A stretch of DNA of 13,904 nt, from the NCBI GenBank assembly GCA_905211485.1, contig CAJMAW010000086.1, positions 1 through 13,904 of the forward strand. Reading direction: 5' to 3'. How positions within the stretch are numbered: the stretch's first letter is position 1; each line of letters starts with the position of its first letter. This stretch comes from an uncultured Lentisphaeria bacterium (lineage in GTDB: Bacteria > Verrucomicrobiota > Lentisphaeria > Victivallales > UBA1829). Both the position numbers and the translations under genes were made by a program. Below, piece after piece: positions 1 through 6,403 of this stretch. A model generated the notes under the pieces. That model saw only the letters and a program-made list of their open reading frames with translations. It made no database searches and was not told where the DNA came from.

Positions 1-126
1 GATAATCGCTATCACCACCAGAAGTTCAATCAGGGTAAAACGATTCTGTCTCTTCCGATGTTCCCAGTCCTGCGCAATCCTGTCTTTTCCCGTCAGGGAG
101 GACTCTTGAAAAAACGACACTTTCAT
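1..126 (-). CDS. Type IV pseudopilin-like protein, N-terminal fragment (runs off window start)
   Basis: Forty-two codons are visible. A short hydrophilic leader (MKVSFFQESS...KRQNR) is followed by the prepilin signature FTLIELLVVIAII, with the conserved Glu at position +5 after the expected cleavage point. The window edge cuts the gene inside the hydrophobic helix. The ATG whose complement is at 124-126 is preceded at good spacing by GAGGAG. An in-frame ATG 21 bases further upstream lacks a ribosome site. The gene lies 27 bases after the stop of the next pseudopilin gene on the same strand, so the two are probably cotranscribed. The residue before the Phe is Arg rather than the usual Gly, as in other members of this expanded family. 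Function is unknown beyond membrane insertion or secretion-system association. Confidence 0.9.
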   Translation of the reverse strand, partial: MKVSFFQESSLTGKDRIAQDWEHRKRQNRFTLIELLVVIAII

Positions 127-153
127 CGTACTCCTCAATACGTTCATATTATT

Positions 154-975
154 TCAGTAATAAAACGGATTGAACATCTTTTTCCCGGAATTCCAGCTCA
201 CACTGATGTTGTGATAATCCTTTGCGGCCTCCTCCAGGGGGATGGCTCTGGCATGGCCGTCAAAGAAGATCGTCACAACCGTGCGGGCGTGGCGGCCCGC
301 GTAGTATTCGCGGTCAAGATTCCGGTTGTACTCCTTGTCCCAGGTGGAATAGCTGGGCGTGCCACCGATGATCGAAGGCGATCCGGGAAGACCGCCCACG
401 CCCACATCATGATAGATGATTTTGTCTCCCGGACGCTTCACCATGGAAACTCTCAGAGGACTGCCGATCTTATAAGGGCCGTCTGCCTGCCAGAGGGAAA
501 TCGTCGTCCCGTAATGACTTGCCTGATAATAAAATGCGGGCCCATTCGACCCGAAAAAACCTTCGGGACACTTGAAACAGGAAACATCCCCCACCACAGG
601 ACATCCCGCCGGAGTACAGACTCTCTTTTTGTGAAGCCCCATCGCATCAATCAGGTAACACTGCCAGTAACGGCGGAAGTAAGAGGAAGAAGCTTCGTCA
701 AGCATATACTGCATGTACTGGTTCGGATACCAGTCGTTGCTGTCATTCAGATAGATGGATGCTCCTGCAAAGATTTGTTTGATATTCGCCGTGCAGGTGA
801 TTCGCTTTGCGGTCTGTTTGGCCATTCCCAGAGCGGGGAGAAGCAGCGACGCCAGAATCGCGATAATCGCTATCACCACCAGAAGTTCAATCAGAGTGAA
901 TGCACAGCGGCTCTGTCCATTCCCGGAACACCCATTCCCGCGCGAAATGAAATTTCCTGTATAAAAATTCACCAT
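154..975 (-). CDS. Type IV pseudopilin-like protein with H-X9-DG motif
   Basis: The protein has 273 residues. After a 25-residue leader it carries FTLIELLVVIAIIAILA at about 26-42 (Glu at 30), one hydrophobic helix, then a soluble domain. Near the C-terminus are His229 and Asp239-Gly240, exactly nine residues apart. This is the H-X9-DG signature associated with prepilin-type processing in Lentisphaerota. Four cysteines (120, 125, 133, 136) form a possible disulfide or metal cluster. The residue before Phe26 is Ala, not Gly. The ATG at 973-975 is chosen because GAGAAGG lies seven bases upstream; an in-frame TTG ten codons earlier has no such support. The gene sits between two similar genes on the same strand. 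The family is seen in very high copy number in this phylum; the role of any one member is unknown (surface protein or secretion of polysaccharide-active enzymes has been suggested). Confidence 0.92.
   Translation of the reverse strand: MVNFYTGNFISRGNGCSGNGQSRCAFTLIELLVVIAIIAILASLLLPALGMAKQTAKRITCTANIKQIFAGASIYLNDSNDWYPNQYMQYMLDEASSSYFRRYWQCYLIDAMGLHKKRVCTPAGCPVVGDVSCFKCPEGFFGSNGPAFYYQASHYGTTISLWQADGPYKIGSPLRVSMVKRPGDKIIYHDVGVGGLPGSPSIIGGTPSYSTWDKEYNRNLDREYYAGRHARTVVTIFFDGHARAIPLEEAAKDYHNISVSWNSGKKMFNPFYY
862..894. repeat. 33-bp exact direct repeat of window positions 1-33
   Basis: Positions 862-894 are identical to positions 1-33, and the match may continue beyond the window start. Both copies encode the same part of the pseudopilin N-terminal helix, on the minus strand. 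The third copy, near 1876-1916, is similar but diverged. The identity is at the DNA level, including synonymous sites, which suggests recent duplication or gene conversion. Confidence 0.9.
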
Positions 976-1193
976 TCCCAGACCTTCTCTTTTCCTCTCT
1001 TGCAAAACAAATTTGACTAATACAGCTTCTTCTCAGCCAATGATTCACCCCCGTCCGCCTTCTCGACCCGGCGTTCCCTCCGGGATATCGCTTCTCCGGG
1101 CGAAGTCATCATCCATCCAGCGGAAACTCTCATTCTCGATCCGCTTTTCTCTTTTTTTCACTTTACAGGTAAGGCAAGGAAGAGGGGATTCTT

Positions 1194-1943
1194 TCAATCC
1201 GCATTGTAATCGAAGAGATTTTTCAATCCCCCCTGAGTGTAAAACGAAAATCCTGCCGAGGCTGTCCGCGCATCGAAAGATGCCAGATGCCCGTCTACAA
1301 AAGAGATGTTGATGAAACCGTTGTGACGCCCTTTCATCAAATCACGCTGCAAATCCGCGGGCATATTCTGAATGCAAGTGTCGGAATTCCCGTCATAGGA
1401 AAAAATTCCCTGTCTGTGATAGAGGAACAGATACGGACCGGAGCCGGGAAGATAATATCTGTCCGGATTCCCCCGGGAATAAGCGTTTTTAAGCCCGAAG
1501 TCAAAGACAAGCGCCTTTCTCGAGGGGTTCCTGATGCTGGTCATCCGATGAGCAATCAGATTCTTACGGGCAAAAACCTGGGCGAAGGGAAGAGCCAGGC
1601 CGTGCGCTTCGGTCGTGTCGTCATTGCGCCTCGGATGGCTGGGGCACTCTCTGGCCTTTTCCGTGGTGTAGCGGACAACACAGTCTTTCCAGGGCTTGTT
1701 TCCATCCGTCCAGGTGACCCAGCTGCTGGTCCCTGTCTGCGACAGCGGCAGGAAGCCGTCGTTATCCATGGTGTAATACGTGAATCCCATGCCGCACTGC
1801 CTCGCATTGCTTCCGCACTGGATTCCCCGCGCCACTTCCTTTGCATGGTCCAGGGCGGGAAGCAGCAGAGCTGCCAGAATCGCGATGATCGCGATCACCA
1901 CCAGGAGTTCAATCAACGTGAATTTCCATCTTGAGTGTTTCAT
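1194..1943 (-). CDS. Type IV pseudopilin-like protein with H-X9-DG motif
   Basis: The protein has 249 residues with a very short leader (MKHSRWK), then FTLIELLVVIAIIAILA from residue 8 (Glu12), and a soluble domain ending with His207 and Asp217-Gly218 in H-X9-DG spacing. It has the same architecture as the neighbour ending at 154 but a different C-terminal domain, so it is a diverged paralogue. The reading frame stays open upstream to 2033. The ATG at 1941-1943 is chosen because AGAAGGAA lies a few bases upstream and because leaders of this family are short. The gap to the next pseudopilin gene is 218 bases and shows only a weak CCCGG/CCGGG inverted repeat without a T-run. A candidate promoter lies at 2082-2109, giving a leader of about 130 bases. 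The residue before the cleavage Phe is Lys. Confidence 0.92.
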   Translation of the reverse strand: MKHSRWKFTLIELLVVIAIIAILAALLLPALDHAKEVARGIQCGSNARQCGMGFTYYTMDNDGFLPLSQTGTSSWVTWTDGNKPWKDCVVRYTTEKARECPSHPRRNDDTTEAHGLALPFAQVFARKNLIAHRMTSIRNPSRKALVFDFGLKNAYSRGNPDRYYLPGSGPYLFLYHRQGIFSYDGNSDTCIQNMPADLQRDLMKGRHNGFINISFVDGHLASFDARTASAGFSFYTQGGLKNLFDYNAD

Positions 1944-2029
1944 AACATTTTTCCTTCTGGAGAAATGAAAAAAATGTTCCATCCACAGCATGAAAAACTC
2001 AGAAAAAAAATAATCCGGAGAAGATAAGC

Positions 2030-2062
2030 TCATGAATTTCTCATGAGTTTTTCATGAGTGTT
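2030..2062. repeat. Three 11-bp-phased TCATGA repeats (possible operator)
   Basis: TCATGA recurs at 2030, 2041 and 2052, exactly 11 bases apart. The copies read TCATGAATTTC, TCATGAGTTTT and TCATGAGTGTT, and a degenerate TCATTTC follows at 2063. The hexamer is a palindrome and the period is close to one helical turn, so a protein could bind the same face repeatedly. The array lies just downstream of the predicted pseudopilin promoter start point, in its leader and upstream of the divergent AraC gene. Binding by the adjacent AraC regulator is inference. Confidence 0.6.
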
Positions 2063-2081
2063 TCATTTCTTTATCTTTTTA

Positions 2082-2109
2082 ATTTTATCTCTTTTCCGCG
2101 ACTTGTCAA
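2082..2109 (-). promoter_or_regulatory. Candidate sigma-70-type promoter for the pseudopilin genes
   Basis: On the minus strand, TTGACA (2104-2109) is followed after 16 bases by TAAAAT (2082-2087). The -35 box matches the consensus fully, and the region is AT-rich with no competing gene. It overlaps the candidate divergent promoter for the AraC gene by five of six -35 bases. Confidence 0.5.
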
Positions 2110-2131
2110 TATTCTGTTTGTGCTCTTTATA
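2103..2131 (+). promoter_or_regulatory. Candidate sigma-70-type promoter for the AraC gene
   Basis: TTGTCA (2103-2108) is followed after 17 bases by TTTATA (2126-2131); TATATT at 2128 is an alternative. It would give a leader of about 140 bases before the AraC start. The -35 hexamer shares bases with the opposing pseudopilin -35, so the two promoters should compete for polymerase. Confidence 0.45.
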
Positions 2132-2208
2132 TTCAGAATTGACTTTTCCCATGAATTTTCCCAGTCTGGACTCCTTCCGGAGAGCTTGTATTTTCCGCTC
2201 ATGCGCCG

Positions 2209-2226
2209 TATCTTATTGTCAAGATA
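2209..2226. promoter_or_regulatory. Inverted repeat TATCTT-N6-AAGATA upstream of AraC gene
   Basis: A 6-base inverted repeat with a 6-base spacer lies 52 bases before the AraC start codon, within its predicted leader. It could be an autoregulatory operator or a small RNA hairpin. Its size allows chance occurrence. Confidence 0.3.
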
Positions 2227-2278
2227 TCGGCGCGGCGGAGAAGAAACAGAAAAAACACTTTTTTCAGGAGCCTTTTCC

Positions 2279-3157
2279 ATGGGAAAAAACAGCAGAGTGT
2301 TTATGGATTACGTGCTTCTGTATACCTCGGACCCGTCCGATCCCCCTCCCCTCTGGCCCATCTGCATCGGACATGAAAACAACAGAAGCCATTCCGCCTA
2401 CAACTGGGACAACAGCGTCAGGAAACTGGATTTTCCCACACGCACAGTCCAGTACACCATCAGCGGAAGAGGAACTTTCACGGACAGCAGGGGGAAAGAG
2501 CACGCCGTGGGTGCAGATGACGTCATGTTCCTCATGGAACCCAGTCCCCAGCGTTATTCACTGCCTGCGGATTCAGAATTCTGGGAAGTGCTGTTCTTTT
2601 CCTTCCGCGGGGAAATGGCGTTCCAACTCTTTGAACAGCTGACAAAACAATATGGGGAACTGGTGCATTTTAATGAAAACAATGAATTTCTGAAGACACT
2701 TCAGGAATTCCGCCTGCTTGCGAAAGAATCCGAGCGGATGCATTCAGACGCGTATTTTGCTTCCGGATTCGCCTACAGTTTTTTCATGACGCTCTTTTCC
2801 GAACTGCAGAAAACAGTCCGGAACACTTGTCATTCCTTCCCTCCGCTGACCAAGGCCATCTTCTTCTGCAACAGACATATTTCCTCCGGAATCAATGTGG
2901 AAGACATGGCGCGCTCCGTCGGCATGAGCCGCTCCCATTTTTCGAGAACCTTCAGAAAACTCCAGGGAATTTCCCCGGCTCAGTATTTATTCAATCTCAG
3001 GATGACTCATGCGAAAATCCTTCTCGAAACAAAAATGCCGCTCAAGGAAATCTCTCACGCCTGCGGATTTGAAAATCTGAGCCATTTCTGCAAGAAATTC
3101 AAGGAAAAATTCGGCGAATCCCCCGGAACCTACCGGAAAAGGAATTTCCTCCGCTAA
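2279..3157 (+). CDS. AraC-family transcriptional regulator with cupin-type sensor domain
   Basis: The protein has 292 residues. The N-terminal half (about 45-120) looks like an AraC-type beta-barrel ligand pocket (VQYTISGRGTFTD...HAVGADDVMFLMEP). The C-terminal 100 residues hold the two helix-turn-helix motifs of the family. The first is at about 206-228 (VEDMARSVGMSRSHFSRTFRK), the second at about 255-280 (LKEISHACGFENLSHFCKKF), followed by the typical GESPGTYRK ending. It should bind DNA and respond to a small ligand, often a sugar in this family; the ligand cannot be read from the sequence. The frame is open back to 2054, but the ATG at 2279 has AGGAG eight bases upstream and gives a normal AraC length, while the upstream extension is low-complexity and unlike the family. 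It is divergent from the pseudopilin genes and precedes the FAD protein gene on the same strand. Confidence 0.93.
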   Translation: MGKNSRVFMDYVLLYTSDPSDPPPLWPICIGHENNRSHSAYNWDNSVRKLDFPTRTVQYTISGRGTFTDSRGKEHAVGADDVMFLMEPSPQRYSLPADSEFWEVLFFSFRGEMAFQLFEQLTKQYGELVHFNENNEFLKTLQEFRLLAKESERMHSDAYFASGFAYSFFMTLFSELQKTVRNTCHSFPPLTKAIFFCNRHISSGINVEDMARSVGMSRSHFSRTFRKLQGISPAQYLFNLRMTHAKILLETKMPLKEISHACGFENLSHFCKKFKEKFGESPGTYRKRNFLR

Positions 3158-3238
3158 AAAAATTTTCAGGCTTCCGGGGAGAAGATCCCGTTCCGAAAGG
3201 AAATCAGTACCAGTCAATAAAACTCTTGGGAATTTGAA

Positions 3239-3262
3239 TTTGGAGGAAGCTTTTCCTCCGAA
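3239..3262. promoter_or_regulatory. Hairpin GGAGGAA-GCTT-TTCCTCC in AraC/FAD gene gap
   Basis: A perfect 7-bp stem with a 4-base loop lies at 3242-3259, extended to ten pairs at 3239-3262 if one G-U pair is allowed. No T-run follows, so it is not a standard intrinsic terminator. A further short inverted repeat, CATAC-aca-GTATG, lies at 3308-3320. Either could be an operator or leader element for the FAD gene; no convincing promoter was found in this 197-base gap. Confidence 0.4.
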
Positions 3263-3354
3263 TCCGTCATCATACGAATGAGCTTCAGAACGCTGCAGGA
3301 AAATCATCATACACAGTATGGGAAAAAAAGAATAAAGAACTCAGGATGTGACAC

Positions 3355-6315
3355 ATGAATCAGTTTGAACGGAAACAATGGGATGTTGTCATCTACGGGG
3401 ACGGACTCCGGGCTGCATCCGCGGCCATGACTCTGACAGAAGAGGGAAAGAGTGTTCTGCTTGTGCTCCCCGGAGGATTTGCGGGCAGTGAAATCACCTC
3501 CTCGCTCCACGGCGGACTTGTTGCCGGGATCTCCCGCAACGCCGATCTTCTCCGCAGCGAACTGCAGGATGCCGGAGCGGCGGAAAAGAATCGCGGAGGG
3601 ATGCTTTGCGATTCCGCTGCGGCACTGGTCCGGATTCTGAAACGGCTCGAAGGGGCGGACCTTCTTTTTTATGTCCGCCCGGCAGGAATCATCCGGGAAG
3701 GGAAGCAAATCAAAGGAGTGATTTTCGCCTCCAAGAACGGCATATTCGCAACAGAGGCCAAAGTGTTCATCGACGCTTCCGATTCTCTGGCTCTTTTCCG
3801 GCACACGGATACGGAACTGCGCCTGGATCCGCCGGAAAATACGGAAAGCGTCTTTTCCTTCCGCATGGAATCGGATCCGGAAATCCGCTTCGGGACCCTG
3901 ACACAGAAAGATTTGAAACTCGGAAAGACCTTCTGGGAAGGAGAATTCCAGGCGGACATCCGCAACGGGACGCGCCTGGATCTGCCAGGCGTCCTTTCCC
4001 GGATTCAGGAGGAACATCCGGAATTCCGCGGAGCAATGGTGAGCAATACGGCGTATTCGCCGCTTTTTCTGAGATGCGCGTCCCTGAAAGGGGCGTCCAC
4101 GGCGGAGAATCTTCTTGCGGAGGGGAATCCGAAAAGTTTCGTCTTCGAGGATTATTCGACCCTGAGCGCCGAGAGAATGCGCGAGGGTGAACTCCTTGCC
4201 CGGAACGCGGAGCGGATCCTGCCGGGGATCCGTCTCCGGGGAATCCGCCCGGAAGAAGTCTGCGTGAGTTCGGAAGCCGGAGAGGAGGAAAAATGCGACG
4301 TTCTGATCTGCGGAGGCGGCACCGCCGGCGCCGTCGCCGCCATTGCCGCCGGACGCATGAAGGTCTCCGTCTCTCTCTGGGAAGCGATGGATTATCTCGG
4401 CGGGGCCCGGACGGGAGGCATGATCCCCTGCTACTACTACGGCACTCCGGGCGGACTCCAGGATGAACTCGATGAAAAGACGAAAATCCTGACGGAGCGC
4501 CTCTGCGGAAAACATTCCACGCATGGATTCCACCCGGTGGCGAAAATGATTGTGCTGGAAGAGGAAGCGCGCAAGGCGAATGTCCGGATCAGCTTCGGGC
4601 AGACCGTCTGCGGAGTGGAGACCTCCCCGGAAGGGAATCCCGCCCTGCCTGCAATTCCGGGAAATGAGGGATTCCGGAATCTGGATTCCGTGAGCGCGTG
4701 TTCGGAATCGGGAATCCGGAGGGGCGTTGCCGAAACGTTCATAGACTCGACGGGAGACGCGGACGTGGCCGTCGCCGCCGGAGCCGCCTATACAGTCGGA
4801 CGCCATTACGACGGGCTCCAGCACATCTATTCCCTTCCCGCCATCTATCTGGACCGTCAGAAGGAAGTCGGTCCCGACGGAAAGGAAACAGGCTCCTCTC
4901 ATTATGTCTTCCGCCCCTACAACATCGACGCCGGGTACTGCGATGCCACCGATCCGTGGGATCTCAGCCGCGCAAGACGGACGGGTATTCTGGAATTCGA
5001 CCGGCAGCCTTTTTACAACGGTCCGGGACGGGTCCGGCTCTTCTCCGCCCTTGTGGGAGCGCGGGCAAGCCGCCAGATCCAGGGGGATTTCCGCATGTCG
5101 CTCTCCGATCAGATCCGGGGCGCGGAATTTCCGGACGTCATCGGTTACGCCTCCGCCCATTACGACAACCACGCCCAGGACTATGAAAACGAATCCCCCG
5201 GCGCCATGCTCTGGAGCTGGGCTCTCGATGCCTACAACGAATTCATCGGCTGCGAAATTCCCTACCGGATCCTGCTGCCGGAAGGAATCGGGAAACTGCT
5301 TGTGGCGTGCCGGTCGCTCTCTCTGGAATACGATGCCCATCTTCAGTTCCGCATGCAGAGGGATATGCAGAGGATCGGGGAAGCCGCCGGCATCGCCTCC
5401 GCCCTCGCCGTGAAGTCGCACACCGATCCGCGGCATATTGACATTCCTGCGCTCCAGAAGGAACTTTCAAAAACCCGCGCCCTCCTGGGAAACGAGGAAA
5501 GCGGATATCATTCGGACAGCTGGAAACCGGAAAACTTCTACCCGGAACACCGACTCTTTGAACTCGGGGAAAACGGCTTCACCCTGAGCAGCAGACTCCT
5601 CCCCGCAGCAGAAGACTCTGCTCACGAAATCGAACGACTGAAATCCGCACTCGATTCCCCGGAAGCGGAACTCCGTTACGAGGCCGCGCTGAAACTGGCA
5701 AGCGCCGGCGGAGACCCTCGAGCCCTTTCCCTTCTGCCGGACTGCATCCGCGAACGCTGCGCGGCATATCCGAAAAAAAGCTGGAAGTTCCGTTCCGCAC
5801 CCTATTGGAAAATCGCCATCGGAGTCTGCGGAGCAATGGGGTACAAAAAGGCCGTATCCGCCGTGGAAGAGGTGCTTTCCGATCCGGGACTGCAGGATCA
5901 GCAGGCCATGATCCTGGCCGTCCGCGCACTCGGACGGATCGGGGGGAAATCCTCCGTGAAGGTGCTTGAAGAACTTCTGAAACGTCCGGACCTGCCCTCG
6001 AAACAGGAATTTCCCCACTGGTATGCGGACAAATCCTTCTTTGAAGATTCCCTCTGGAAACTGGAACTGGCCATCTATGAAGCGCTGTATTCGCTTGGGA
6101 AAAAGGAAGAGTCTCTTCTGGAAAAACACCTCTCCGATCCCAGGGCCTATGTGAGGAAAGCGGCGGAACTGGTCCGAAAAAGGACGGAGGACTGCCCCCC
6201 CTCACACCTATCCCCCGGGGCACGCAAAAGGACGCCTCCGGGGAACAGCACTCCGGGCACAAAAATCAGGGGAAACGAAAACACGGAATTTGAAAAAAAA
6301 CGCTCCCTGTGCTAG
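3355..6315 (+). CDS. Double-module FAD-dependent oxidoreductase with C-terminal HEAT-like repeats
   Basis: The protein has 986 residues. Residues 1-310 form a Rossmann-like module: WDVVIYGDGLRAASAA from residue 9 and an FAD-binding-like FIDASD at 138-143. Residues 314-750 form a second, better preserved module: CDVLICGGGTAGAVAA from 314 and FIDSTGDAD at 462-470. This is the pattern of the FAD_oxidored (PF12831) family. Residues about 760-955 are repeated helical pairs (SPEAELRYEAALKLAS, DQQAMILAVRALGRIG, DPRAYVRKAAELVRKR) resembling HEAT repeats. The last 30 residues are low-complexity and charged. No signal peptide is seen, so it is probably cytoplasmic. The substrate is unknown; in this phylum such genes often accompany sugar-degradation loci. 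The ATG at 3355 has AGGA eight bases upstream. The first module has lost the third glycine of GxGxxG (it reads GDGLRA) and may be non-catalytic. Confidence 0.88.
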   Translation: MNQFERKQWDVVIYGDGLRAASAAMTLTEEGKSVLLVLPGGFAGSEITSSLHGGLVAGISRNADLLRSELQDAGAAEKNRGGMLCDSAAALVRILKRLEGADLLFYVRPAGIIREGKQIKGVIFASKNGIFATEAKVFIDASDSLALFRHTDTELRLDPPENTESVFSFRMESDPEIRFGTLTQKDLKLGKTFWEGEFQADIRNGTRLDLPGVLSRIQEEHPEFRGAMVSNTAYSPLFLRCASLKGASTAENLLAEGNPKSFVFEDYSTLSAERMREGELLARNAERILPGIRLRGIRPEEVCVSSEAGEEEKCDVLICGGGTAGAVAAIAAGRMKVSVSLWEAMDYLGGARTGGMIPCYYYGTPGGLQDELDEKTKILTERLCGKHSTHGFHPVAKMIVLEEEARKANVRISFGQTVCGVETSPEGNPALPAIPGNEGFRNLDSVSACSESGIRRGVAETFIDSTGDADVAVAAGAAYTVGRHYDGLQHIYSLPAIYLDRQKEVGPDGKETGSSHYVFRPYNIDAGYCDATDPWDLSRARRTGILEFDRQPFYNGPGRVRLFSALVGARASRQIQGDFRMSLSDQIRGAEFPDVIGYASAHYDNHAQDYENESPGAMLWSWALDAYNEFIGCEIPYRILLPEGIGKLLVACRSLSLEYDAHLQFRMQRDMQRIGEAAGIASALAVKSHTDPRHIDIPALQKELSKTRALLGNEESGYHSDSWKPENFYPEHRLFELGENGFTLSSRLLPAAEDSAHEIERLKSALDSPEAELRYEAALKLASAGGDPRALSLLPDCIRERCAAYPKKSWKFRSAPYWKIAIGVCGAMGYKKAVSAVEEVLSDPGLQDQQAMILAVRALGRIGGKSSVKVLEELLKRPDLPSKQEFPHWYADKSFFEDSLWKLELAIYEALYSLGKKEESLLEKHLSDPRAYVRKAAELVRKRTEDCPPSHLSPGARKRTPPGNSTPGTKIRGNENTEFEKKRSLC

Positions 6316-6318
6316 ATT
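6290..6318 (+). promoter_or_regulatory. Candidate promoter for iorA, overlapping end of FAD gene
   Basis: TTGAAA (6290-6295), a 17-base spacer and TAGATT (6313-6318), with TG one base before the -10 box (extended -10 form, TGCTAGATT). The -10 element contains the TAG stop codon of the upstream gene. The same pair of hexamers at the same spacing recurs at 10942-10970. The resulting leader would be about 80 bases. Confidence 0.5.
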
Positions 6319-6403
6319 CCCCTTTCCGCATACGGAGTCATTCAATAAAATTAAGATATACAGAAAAATTCAACATAGAAACTAAAGACAGGATTGCAGT
6401 ATC

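Noticed and set aside
58..1020. 320-codon open frame on the plus strand
   Set aside because: It is antisense to two pseudopilin genes and encodes no recognisable motif. The reverse strand has the prepilin signature and ribosome sites.
2054..2278. N-terminal extension of the AraC protein starting at 2054
   Set aside because: The extra 75 residues are unlike the family, would cover the candidate promoter, and the ATG at 2279 has a proper ribosome site and gives normal family length.
3307..5436. 709-codon open frame on the minus strand
   Set aside because: It lies antisense to the FAD oxidoreductase gene, which has clear domain motifs. The antisense protein is low-complexity in Arg, Gly and Phe with no recognisable domain and no ribosome site; it is a shadow of GC-rich codon usage.
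6183..6315. Possible frameshift in the C-run near 6196 creating the odd low-complexity tail of the FAD protein
   Set aside because: Neither alternative frame gives a recognisable domain or an early natural ending, so there is no evidence for an error. The tail may simply be a disordered end.
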